A stretch of 10,985 nucleotides of DNA from Zygnema cylindricum (GCA_037447655.1 JBBHKE010002717.1:1-10985); one strand, 5' to 3'. Counted from the first letter of the stretch, positions 1 to 7,090 are shown. The notes: generated by a model not told the origin, from the sequence alone. Program-made: numbers and translations.

Positions 1-957
1 TCGGACAGTCTCACTCTCTCTCGCTCTTCGCTTTCCCTCTGGATCAATCTCTCTCACTTCTCTCTTCCTCTTTCGCTCTCACTGTCTCTCCCACACTCTC
101 GCTCTCACTTTCACCCTCTCTCTCACTCTTTCTCTCACTCTCTCTCACTCTCTAAATCTCTCTCACACCTTCTCTCCCACTTCCTCTCCCACTCTCTCTC
201 GCTCTTCACTCTCCCTCTCGCACTCTCTCTCTCTCTCACTCTCACTCTCTCTCTCTCTTCACTTTTTCTCACACTCTCACCCTTCCTCACTCTCACTCTC
301 ACATTGACGCTCTTCTCACTCTTTCCCTCTTTTCTATATCTCACTCTCACTCCCCCATCCTCTCCCTCGCTCTCTCCCGTTCTATTTCACTCTCTCTCTC
401 TCACTTTCGTTCTCACACTCTCGCTCTCTCTCTCTCCCCCATCTCTGACTCTCTCTCACACTCTCTCACACTCTCTGTCGCTCTTCGCTCTCTCTCTCTC
501 TGGCTCTCACTCTCAGTCTCATTCTCTCTCACGCTCTCTCTCTCTCTCCCTCCCCCTCTCACGCTCACTCCCTCTCTCACTCTCACTCAATCTCGCTCAC
601 ACTCTTTCACTGACTCTCTCTCTTCCCTCTCTCCCTCCCTCACTTATACTCTCTCTCACACCCTCTCTCACTCCCACTCTCACTCCCACCCTCTCACTCT
701 CTCTCACACAATTTCACTCTCTCTCCTCTCTCTCCCTCTCTCTTTCTCTGTTCTCTCCCTCTCACTCTCTTTCACTCTCTTTCACTCCCTTTCACTCCCT
801 CACTGTCTCGCTCTCTCTGACTCTCTCTCACTCTCGCTCTCACTCCCTCTCACTGTCACTCACTCCCTCTCCGCTCACTCTCACTCTCTCTCTCTCAATC
901 GCTCTTTCACTCGATCTCTCACTTTCTCCCTCTCTCTCTCTCTCCCTCTCCCTCTCG
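1..957. repeat. Long pyrimidine (CT/CTCA/CCT) low-complexity tract
   Basis: The + strand is almost entirely C and T, mostly irregular CTCTCT, CTCACT and CCCTCT, with occasional A or G that prevent a perfect microsatellite. Open frames across it give only Ser/Leu/Pro-rich (+) or Arg/Glu/Ser-rich (-) strings, which follow from the dinucleotide pattern and are not evidence of a gene. On the minus strand, which is the sense strand of the pyrophosphatase-like gene, it reads as a GA-rich stretch. No promoter, RNA gene or recognisable exon is visible inside. Confidence 0.95.
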
Positions 958-1107
958 CGTTTACAGGGAAGAGGGCAGGGGGAGGGAGAGGGAGGGGAGA
1001 TGGAGGCAGGGAGGGAGGGAGGGAGGCAGGGAGGAGGAAGGGAGGGAGGGAGGGAGGGAAAAGAAAAGAACGCAAAATTAAAGAAAAGAAAGGAAAGAAA
1101 CACAAGA
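958..1107. repeat. Purine tract (GGGA/GGAGG/AAAGAAA) after strand switch
   Basis: Right after the pyrimidine tract the + strand becomes almost pure purine: first G-rich (repeated GGGA and GGAGG, about 966-1058), then A-rich (AAAGAAAAG, to about 1107). The hinge at about 956-968 is a short mixed segment containing GCGTTTACA. The repeated G3/G4 runs spaced by A are compatible with G-quadruplex formation, and the adjoining Y and R tracts are roughly self-complementary. No gene is visible. Confidence 0.9.
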
Positions 1108-1386
1108 AACACACAGGTTGAGAAACATTCCTTTACTTTCTTCTTTTTCTTTCTTTCCCTTTTATTTTATTTTCTTTTGTCTTTTCATTATTGTTTATTT
1201 TCTTCTTTATGTTCTCCCACAACCTTATATTATGTATCCATTTCCCCAATAATAATTCATTATGTCATTAATCCTTCTCTGACAATGAATAATTATTCAA
1301 ATATCAGATTTATTTTTTTTACGTTGAATTTGGTAAGTAAATAAATAATTTAACAAACTTTCAAAAATTCAAGCACAACAGTTTTC
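1108..1386. other. A/T-rich spacer without recognisable gene
   Basis: The pyrimidine bias grades from TTTC/TTTTA (1130-1210) into ordinary A/T-rich sequence (1210-1386). I see no exon homology on either strand. If the minus-strand gene continues in this direction, this is most simply intron sequence. Confidence 0.6.
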
Positions 1387-1408
1387 AAATCCACACTAGT
1401 AATAGCGC
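1387..1408. repeat. Tag copy 1 (AAATCCACACTAGTAATAG)
   Basis: First of three similar tags that each lead into a pyrimidine run. The shared core is AAAWTCACACYARTWA-like, here AAATCCACACTAGTAATAG followed by CGCCTCTCCC. It matches copy 3 in most positions. Confidence 0.6.
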
Positions 1409-1702
1409 CTCTCCCTCCTCTCTCTCCCCCCCTCCCCCTCCCCCTCCCGCTCCCTCTGCCTCTGCCTCTCCCCCTCCATCTCCCTCTCCCTCTTCCTCTG
1501 TCTCTGCCTCTCCCTCTCCCTCACCCTCCCCCTCTCCCTCTCCCTCTCCCTCTCCCTCTCCCTCTAGTCCTTGCTCCCTCCCGCCATCCATGTCCCCCGC
1601 CTCTTCCCATCCTCCCGTCCTCCTTCCCTCCCTCCTTTCCTCCTTCCTCCCTTCCTTCCTCCCTTCCTCCCTCCCGCCACTCAATACCCGACCCTCTGCC
1701 GG

Positions 1703-1731
1703 AAAATTCACACTAATTACAGTATCCCCTA
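1703..1731. repeat. Tag copy 2 (AAAATTCACACTAATTAC)
   Basis: Second, more diverged tag: AAAATTCACACTAATTAC, then AGTATCCCCT and a C/T-rich run. It lies 317 bp from copy 1 and about 187 bp from copy 3. Confidence 0.5.
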
Positions 1732-1889
1732 TACCACCCCCTCCTCTCCGCTCCTAAAAAGTCCCTAAATTGTTTGTTTGTTTGTTTCTTTCTTTTCTTT
1801 CTTTCTTTTTTCCCTACCCCCTTTTTTTTCTTTCTCCCTTTCTTATTCCTTCGTTTAGTTTTTGCCTTCCCAGCCTCCCACCATGCGCT

Positions 1890-1914
1890 CAAAATCCACA
1901 CCAATAATGGTCCC
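1890..1914. repeat. Tag copy 3 (CAAAATCCACACCAATAATG)
   Basis: Third tag: CAAAATCCACACCAATAATG, then GTCCCCTTCCC and another pyrimidine run. Three copies of tag-plus-tract suggest that the low-complexity block grew partly by duplicating units containing the tag, and not only by slippage. Confidence 0.6.
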
Positions 1915-2059
1915 CTTCCCTCTCTCCCCTCTCCTCCCCCGCCCACCCTACCTCCCTTCCTTCTCCCTCCCATCTCCTCCGATCTCTCCCCTCCCCCCCC
2001 CTCTCTCCCCCACAAGCTACGTTTCTTTCTTTCTTTTTTTTCTTTTTTTTCTTTTTTTT

Positions 2060-2070
2060 GCCCACCTTTT
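2060..2070 (-). other. Candidate 5' splice donor AAAAG|GTGGGC
   Basis: On the minus strand the exon reads GCAAAAG then GTGGGC. Cutting after 2066 gives a phase-1 junction directly after the last residue that fits the pyrophosphatase family (S-W-L-A-K). Immediately beyond, the sequence collapses into A-rich then AG-rich low complexity, which supports an exon end here. The acceptor and the following exon were not found in the window. Confidence 0.55.
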
Positions 2071-2879
2071 GCCAGCCAAGATCCCACCATCTGCCAGATG
2101 GACGGCAGAGATTTCTCCACGTCATCAGCCACAGGGTCATCATTTGATATTGCGACAACAATTTTGGAGTTTTCGTCGACTAAAGAGACTACCCCCAAAG
2201 GCTTAACCAAATACACTTCTCCCTCTCTTCGCACGCGATTGGTCCCCACATCCACTACCTCCAACATTGTACGGACATCTGTGTCTTTTCTGTTTGTCGC
2301 AGAATTACGGTCTCCGTTTGTCGTTTCCGTCGTTTCCGCTCTTTTGTTTGTTTTTGAGTATCCGGTTTGAACCAATGAGGTTAAAGTTTGGGGCAAAAAC
2401 CCCAAATTCCAAGGGACATTGTCCTCATAACAGGCTGGAGAATTGTTGGGTGTTTGTTCAATAGATTTGTCTTTTTCGAAAGGGACAACATGGGTGTCCG
2501 TACGGTTTTGGGGTTTTTTTGTCGTTCCCGGAGGAGACGGTTTCTCATTGGCTCCCAGGATAGCTTTCGCCATTTGGTTCCGTACTCTTTGGCTGAAATT
2601 TTTCGAGTTAGGGCAGTTTTTTGAAACTTTTTTTTCGTGGGACCTTTCCGGGCGCAACGAGACAAAAGGTTCTTTGTCATCTTGTGACAATTCGTGACGT
2701 ATCCAACTGCCAGCTGGCGTCTGGCAAACGAAGGAGAGGAGGCCATCTTGTCCGTACAGAGGGATGTCATGCCAGGGTGACACGTGGCGCTGTAAGGAGT
2801 CTTCAAAGAAAACAACACGGAAATTTAGAGAGCCACGTGTACCAAGTGTGACAGGTGTCACGCCACGGCAGCGCTCCAT
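2066..2879 (-). CDS. Partial: divergent soluble inorganic pyrophosphatase-like
   Basis: Family I inorganic pyrophosphatases hydrolyse PPi to phosphate using Mg2+ held by acidic residues. This exon (271 codons from the ATG, plus 1 base) keeps the family landmarks in order: a beta segment G-S-L-N-F-R-V-V-F-F (16-25), V-S-P-W-H-D-I-P-L (33-41), P-W-N-L-G-F-L-P-Q-T (156-165), V-x-V-G (209-212), V-K-P-L-G-V-V-S-L-V-D-E (225-236), A-I-S-N-D-D-P (243-249), D-D-V-E-K-S-L-P (252-259) and S-W-L (267-269). The SPWHDIPL form resembles plastid isoforms. The signature D-x-D-P-x-D is replaced by V-R-T-M-L-E (202-207), the NYG tyrosine by Leu159, and the glutamate of the V-E-I-P motif by Gln53. Residues about 76-148 form an unusual basic, Pro/Ser/Asn-rich insertion where the K-K-G-K-x-R segment should be. 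An in-frame TGA lies 21 bases upstream of the ATG. Either translation starts at 2879 without a transit peptide, or an acceptor ATGGAG|CGC (AG at 2875-2874) joins an unseen N-terminal exon. The C-terminal part is missing. The homology is clear; activity is doubtful. It could be a pseudoenzyme or an early pseudogene, but the frame is intact. Confidence 0.75.
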
Positions 2880-2900
2880 TAATGGGAAAGAGAAAAAACA
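2874..2900 (-). other. Start codon or 3' splice acceptor of PPase-like exon
   Basis: The minus strand reads a T/C run (GTTTTTTCTCTTTCCC), then ATTAATGGAG. The ATG at 2879 is the first in-frame Met after a TGA. The same segment is also a good polypyrimidine tract plus AG acceptor (AG at 2875-2874). Homology to the family begins about residue 10, so sequence alone does not decide between the two. Confidence 0.45.
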
Positions 2901-2919
2901 TCAATGGCTTGGAGGGGGA

Positions 2920-2949
2920 GAGCGAGAGAGAAAGTAATTGGCAAAGAGG

Positions 2950-3003
<54 letters not shown>

Positions 3004-3595
3004 CACAAATGCAACGAAAGGAGGAGGGAGAGGGAAAGTGAGGGAAAGTGGAAGAGGGAGAAGGAGAGGGAGAAGGGGAATTATACGGATAGGGAGAGGA
3101 AAAGAAAAAGATAAGAGGGAGAGGGAGAGGGAGAGGGGAGAAAGAAGGGACAGAGGGAGGGAGGGAAGGACAGAGGGGGGGAGGGAAGGAGGGAGGGAGG
3201 GGGGAGGGAGGGAAGTGGAGATAGGGATAGAGAAAGGGGGGGAATGGGAAAGGAAAGGAAGGAATAAGGAGAGGGAGGGGGAAATAGAGAGAGGGAGAGA
3301 TGAACTGGACAGGAAGGGAGAGAAGAAGAGGGAGAGGGAGAAGGAGAGGGAAAAGGAGAGGGAGAGTGCGCGGGAGAGGGAGAGGGAGGGAAATATAGGT
3401 ATAGAGAGATAGAGAGAAGAAGAGGGAGAGGGAGAGGGAGAGGGAGAGAGAGGGAGGGGAGAGGGAGAAGAAAGGGGACAGGGAGAGCAGATAAAGGGAG
3501 AGAATAGTGGGAGGGAGGGGGTGGTGAGGAAGGTAAGGTTAGAGGGAGAAAGAGAAGGGATAGAGAGGGGGAGCAGTGAGGGGAAAGAGTGATTC
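2920..3595. repeat. Purine tract (GAGGGA/GGAGAG) next to exon
   Basis: The + strand is almost entirely A and G, with GAGGGA hexamers (for example about 3421-3450), GGAGG and GGGA runs (3135-3215) and short non-repetitive islands such as CACAAATGCAAC near 3003. On the minus strand it is CU-rich and lies immediately upstream of the pyrophosphatase-like exon. That would suit an oversized intronic polypyrimidine region or a 5' leader. The frames open through it (Arg/Glu- or Leu/Ser-rich) are compositional. Confidence 0.9.
2952..3001. repeat. (GA)25 microsatellite
   Basis: Fifty bases of uninterrupted GA dinucleotide, the only perfect microsatellite of this length in the window. It sits 73 bp upstream of the minus-strand ATG. 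Confidence 0.95.
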
Positions 3596-3641
3596 CCCGT
3601 CAGGATCAGGGAGACGCGTTTCGTACCCGGTAAGGTCAGAA

Positions 3642-3730
3642 GTGACGTCACGTATCGTTTTGTGGCGACGGATTTCTGCTCGTTTTGTAAATGGTCCGTC
3701 ACGCGAGTCCCGTGACGTGACTCCACGTGG
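3642..3730. promoter_or_regulatory. CRE/G-box palindrome cluster, candidate promoter
   Basis: Within 90 bp lie a perfect palindrome GTGACGTCAC (3642-3651, TGACGTCA core), an inverted pair CGTCACG (3697-3703)/CGTGACG (3711-3717), TGACGTGA (3713-3720) and a palindromic G-box CCACGTGG (3723-3730). These are classic bZIP (CRE/C-box/G-box) and bHLH targets. The cluster lies just beyond the purine tract, about 0.76-0.85 kb upstream of the minus-strand exon. Promoter function for that gene is an inference. I found no convincing TATA box or upstream coding exon here. Confidence 0.4.
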
Positions 3731-4907
3731 CACAGTGGGGACTCGAGTTGGCTCGAAGTCATATTTTTCTTTTGAAACAGAATTGAACCGACATGTACGG
3801 AACTTAATACGTGACTGTCGCGTAGCTAATGGCTAGATTCCGTGCGACCGTTACAAATATTTGGCTTGGGGATGTCCGCCCAAAAAGACAGTCACACGTG
3901 TGTAGAAAGGACAATCTAGTGAAAATGATGCGTGCACAATGATTGGAAAACGTTTGTCGTATTACGGGTTCCGAATGCCCGGGTCGGTTCCATGTGAGCG
4001 TGGGATGGTTCTGGATTTGTACAATGTGTACGGATGTAACGTTTTAGGGTTTTCTATGTGATTTGAGGCCATAAAAGCCGGCATACTTTATTAAATTACG
4101 TATGAACTTTAAGATTTGGCACGATTTGGAGAGAATGAGCTGGATTCGGTGCCAGTACGGCAAATTGCAAGAAAACCATTCATAAATAAGGTTCCCGAAT
4201 ACCCGGAAAACTGTCCCGTAAAATCCGGAATAAGCGAAACTGTAAAAAAATGTAAATACCGCACAAGGACAAGCGAATTCGCTCAGCTGGAAATTCGATA
4301 CGATAAAGCATCAGATGCTTTCTGTCGACAATATTCGTCTGTTTCACACGTGGGATCGTCAAATATGGCAAAAATGTTCGAGTCCGTACACCATAGATTT
4401 TTCAGCGATGTACCGATTCCCTGAAAACCGACCACTGAGCCGAACCTATTGCAAAAAGACAAAATTCTTAAATAACAGAAACCCTAGAATTGATATCTAT
4501 CTACCACGTGTGATGGCAATCGTGCAGTACAGCTGTCACGAAATGTCGGAGAGGACTGTGCGCGATCCGGTTAGGTACTCAAGTGGATTGGAAGGTAGAT
4601 TTTATCCGTCACGCACAATTTAGCAACAATTTGTCAATTTATGTGCAACTCGTGTCAACTTTCAAATGATTGGCAATTTAATGATAGTTTTTCCCTCCTA
4701 CCTCTATTAAGATATTAGTAATTGGTATCGAGCTGGCTCGCAGTCTATTTTACAGAGACCGAGATTAACGCGATACTCGACATCGGTAGGTACCGCTTTT
4801 GGCAAGTATTTGCAGCTGATATCGGCAGTTATCGATATTGGATAATGTATCGGTAGGGCAAACCTCTTCAAATCAACTATCGTCCAAAGGTTTTTAGGAA
4901 ACATCTT
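3731..4907. other. No supportable gene; scattered sites only
   Basis: Open stretches at about 4116-4424 and 4315-4623 (+) are about 100 codons each, overlap in different frames and resemble no family I know. The first begins at TTG, not ATG. An ATAAAAG TATA-like string sits at 4071. G-boxes occur at 3895, 4347 and 4505. A small segment at 4780-4860 has several ATCGGTAG/TATCGAT-like words. I see no splice-linked coding potential. Confidence 0.5.
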
Positions 4908-5065
4908 TTGTTTAAAAAAAAAAAAACAGTACAGCTTAGTACGGAATGGTACTTTCTCCAGTAAACAATCCCACTTTTCGCCTGATGGAAGGTTATCCTC
5001 AATTAACCCGGCCCGTAGAGTTGGTCGTACGATTACAAAAACGACTAATGGAACGTGACCCTAAG
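4908..5065 (-). repeat. GTAC/AGTAAAC repeat, copy A
   Basis: Reads TGTTTAAA, an A-run, then CAGTACA, TAGTACGG, GGTACTTT, CAGTAAACA and CTGATGGAA in order, matching the copy at 7730-7830 position by position (TGTTTAAAT, CAGTACA, GGTACGG, AAGTAC, TGTAAACA, CTAATGGA). A CTAATGGAAC word recurs at 5046, followed by CCTAAGG. No coding potential. Strand is set by convention to match copies A and C. Confidence 0.6.
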
Positions 5066-5264
5066 GCATTGGTTGAGTTCTGGTCGTTCGATTTTTATCT
5101 GTACGGTACGATATAGCCCAATTTTTGAAGATGACCTCGACGGGGGCCGCTTTCGGGTTGATGGAGTAACGAAAATGCTTGGAAGGCTATATCTGGTAGC
5201 CCCATTTCATATTCGTACTATTCGTGATTCCTTGGTGCAATATGCATACAATACTAGACTACAG

Positions 5265-5467
5265 TACACCGTCGATCGTATTTAGCATGTAGAAATTATT
5301 AGAGTAAAGAAAAAATTAGCGTCATTAATTCTAATTCAGTGCCAGGAGACGTGGCAAATTATGGTCCACGTCCTTAAATAGCGTCATTTATTCTATTGAA
5401 GGTTCAAGGGTCAAAATTTAGGGGCGCCGAATTAGTGTTCAACACGCTAAATACGATCGACGATGTA
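5265..5467. mobile_element. MITE-like element with 24 bp TIRs and TA duplication
   Basis: The left end CACCGTCGATCGTATTTAGC (5267 onward) is matched by the reverse complement of the right end, CATCGTCGATCGTATTTAGC (from 5465 back), with 2 differences in 24 positions. TA flanks both ends (5265-5266, 5466-5467). The 199 bp interior has no coding capacity but carries two similar internal words (TAGCGTCATTAATTCTAATT and TAGCGTCATTTATTCTATT). Size, TIRs and TA target fit a non-autonomous Tc1/mariner (Stowaway-like) element. The superfamily is an inference from the TA site alone. Confidence 0.75.
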
Positions 5468-5519
5468 GCTCATACACGAACCAATGAAAAACGTCGCTAA
5501 ATAGGTCAAGGAGAGAATC

Positions 5520-5625
5520 GCAATAAAGGTGAGGTTCCATTAGGAGGGGGGGGAAATGCCGTTGTTTACTGAAATACGTACATTTTCGTACAGTGGCATA
5601 CCATTATTTTTTTGTCAGAAAATCA
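5520..5625 (+). repeat. GTAC/AGTAAAC repeat, copy B (inverted)
   Basis: The reverse complement reads A-run, GGTATG, CTGTACGAAAATGTACG, CAGTAAACA and CTAATGGAACC, the same order as copies A (4908) and C (7730) but in the opposite orientation. It follows the 5265-5467 element by about 50 bp. It also holds a run of nine Gs (5544-5552), which may be slippage or assembly sensitive. Confidence 0.55.
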
Positions 5626-6185
5626 AGGTTAGGAATGATGGATTTGATTCTCCAAGGTTATGGGCGTAAACATATACCGTCGGATGCAGAACTAGATACG
5701 TCATCGGTCGAACCTTCCAGTTTGCAATAAGTGACCGGAAGGAGGTCAACTATTAGAGCCTGAACGAATAGCATTTTGCCGCGCGTAAAAGTTAAAAAAT
5801 ATCTACGATGAACGCGCGATCAGGTGGCTACACGTCACATAGGCCATGTGCCTTACGCCATGGTGGATGCGAGGCTACCGGAATCCGCTAGAAAATCTTT
5901 GACGGAGGATATTCTTTCACGCCCCAGTTGCCATCCACTAACCATTCTGACATTTTCGTACTCCATTATAAATCTTAAGTTCGTCCGCCCGTACAGATTT
6001 CATCATCGAATGCCTCGTACGAGTCACATTAATTTTACCTCCGCTAGTTACAAATATGTGGTCACACTTTTCTGTCAAAGATTCTATATAGATTCGCACG
6101 ATCGTAATAGTTTCTTACGTGGAGCCAACCAACATGTGCCACGCATAAAAAGTCGGTTACTGACCCGACACAATGGAACGAAGGC
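5626..6185. other. No supportable gene
   Basis: One + frame is open from about 5824 to 6225 (133 codons), but it opens at GTG; the first ATG is at 5860. The product resembles no family I recognise, shows no domain or low-complexity signature, and its 3' end runs into a dispersed repeat (6186 onward). I treat it as chance or relic. Confidence 0.5.
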
Positions 6186-6260
6186 TTTAGTAAACGTAAT
6201 TTTGACGATTACTGAGACCACCTAATGGAACCACGGTCTAAGGGTATGTCCCCATGTGCT
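6186..6260 (+). repeat. AGTAAAC/CTAATGGAAC repeat, copy D
   Basis: Contains TTTAGTAAACG, then CCTAATGGAACCACGG and CTAAGGGTATGTCC. The AGTAAAC plus CTAATGGAAC pair is the signature shared with copies A-C. The 3' part (6225-6259) also forms an inverted pair with 7002-7036. Confidence 0.5.
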
Positions 6261-6365
6261 TGTAACTTAGCGAACTTACTTTGTATTTTAGCGCGGATCC
6301 GCCGGACCCGGTTTTCAAGTGTCCATATGTCTTTAAGGACGAAATCGTAACTTACGCTTGTGACG

Positions 6366-6411
6366 ATTGTATACGTTGACAATACCTGTGACGGTTGTCA
6401 ACGTCTACAAT
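6366..6411. repeat. Inverted repeat: 17 bp arms, 12 bp loop
   Basis: The arms 6366-6382 and 6395-6411 pair in 16 of 17 positions (core ACGTTGACAA / TTGTCAACGT, outer ATTGTA / TACAAT). Each arm is also preceded by TGTGACG, so the structure overlaps a direct repeat of about 27 bp. No T-run follows, so it is not an obvious terminator. Confidence 0.8.
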
Positions 6412-6608
6412 CTGTGGTCGCACGCTATTTTTTGGAACTGCTTGGTGACGTCGCATGTCTTACCGTGACATTGTAGACGTACCGAATTCCAGCCTGCCAG
6501 TTTCACGGTTGAAAAAGATGCGCTTTGCCCTTCGCGTCGCCTGTCCGTTCGAGGAGAAATGGCATCGGAATTTGAAGACCCCTGCAAATAAAAAATCCGT
6601 ACTGGACG

Positions 6609-6702
6609 AAAACGGACAAAATCAAACAAACTGTGTACTTTTTTTCGTCTTATTATAACGCAAACGGACAGAACATAGCGAACTATGTACTTTTCTTTGT
6701 CC
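6609..6702. repeat. Imperfect 52 bp tandem duplication
   Basis: Copy 1 (from 6609) AAAACGGACA ... ACTGTGTACTTTTTTTCGTC and copy 2 (from 6661) CAAACGGACA ... ACTATGTACTTTTCTTTGTC are aligned with a period of 52 bp. No coding function is recognised. Confidence 0.7.
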
Positions 6703-6999
6703 TTGGAAATCGTAGGAATCTTTTCGAAATTTAAGGCACGTGCGAAAAATGTTCCTATTTGTCAATAGAAAAAACCTAATTTTAAATCACATCGCGCATG
6801 TGTTTTAAACAAAGGTTTGAAGATGACGTTTTTTGTCGTAGAAGTGGGTCGAAAAGCACAAGACGACAAATTTTCGTAAATCCTAAGTTAAAGGATGACG
6901 CAAATTGTACTCTACAAATTTGCGATTCCTTCGTACGGTTGCAACTTAGGCAGTGCGGCGCTAAGTTTTACGGCACAACGACATAAAAAAACCCTTACT

Positions 7000-7090
7000 T
7001 ATGCACATGAGGACACACCCTAAGTCGTCGTTCCATCGGGAGGCTTTTATAATTGTACGGACAGCATGTAATTGTACGGACAGCATTACT
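7000..7090 (-). repeat. Diverged repeat copy E with 19 bp tandem pair
   Basis: On the minus strand it has two TCCGTACAA motifs followed by GATGGAACGACG and CTTAGGGTGTGTCC, resembling copy D. On the + strand AATTGTACGGACAGCATGT (7051-7069) is repeated at 7070-7087 with a period of 19 bp. Confidence 0.55.

Larger units (their letters stand above)
1409..2060. repeat. Pyrimidine tract with CCCTCT hexamer array and tags
   Basis: The + strand is C/T-rich and includes a near-perfect CCCTCT hexamer array (about 1528-1564), CCTTCCTCC arrays (1617-1675), GTTT/CTTT arrays (1770-1812) and T-runs (2030-2058). Three short tags of ordinary sequence interrupt it and are listed separately. In the sense of the minus-strand gene this is an AG-rich block starting a few bases after the candidate splice donor, so it is best read as intron. 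The minus-strand frame through it encodes only Gly-Glu and Lys/Arg-Glu strings. Confidence 0.9.
6225..7036. mobile_element. Possible 812 bp element bounded by inverted arms
   Basis: The left arm 6225-6259 (ATGGAACCACGG...CCATGTGC) matches the reverse complement of 7002-7036 in about 29 of 35 aligned columns with one gap. The interior has no recognisable transposase. It carries a strong hairpin (6366-6411) and a 52 bp tandem duplication (6609-6702). No clear target-site duplication was seen, and similarity extends outside the arms, so the true ends are uncertain. It may instead be two independent repeat copies in opposite orientation. Confidence 0.35.

Noticed and set aside
304-1344. 346-codon + frame rich in Ser, Leu and Pro
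   Set aside because: It is the direct translation of the CT tract, followed by a purine tract and A/T-rich DNA. There is no domain, and the composition explains the lack of stops.
1528-1564. Hexamer array considered as telomeric repeat
   Set aside because: The unit is CCCTCT, not CCCTAA, CCCTAAA or another known telomere unit, and it grades into irregular CT sequence.
1385-1711. Minus-strand Gly-Glu repeat frame
   Set aside because: It comes from the CCCTCT hexamer array. It lies in the likely intron of the pyrophosphatase-like gene and has no non-repetitive domain.
1713-2059. Lys/Arg/Glu-rich C-terminal extension of the pyrophosphatase-like frame
   Set aside because: The frame stays open only because the sequence is purine-rich. 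Family homology ends at the splice donor, so this is read as intron, not protein.
2952-3595. Possible CRISPR or other spaced-repeat array
   Set aside because: The purine repeats have no conserved repeat/spacer structure; they are contiguous low-complexity sequence.
2803-3762. Minus-strand 319-codon Ser/Leu/Pro frame and the opposite 185-codon Arg/Glu frame at 2855-3412
   Set aside because: Both are simple-sequence translations of the purine tract and (GA)25, and the first overlaps the real exon in another frame.
4116-4623. Two overlapping + frames of about 100 codons
   Set aside because: The first opens at TTG; they overlap in different frames, resemble no known family and have no splice or composition support.
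5824-6225. 133-codon + frame
   Set aside because: It opens at GTG, has no recognisable motif and its end is inside a dispersed repeat. The length is plausible by chance in this composition.
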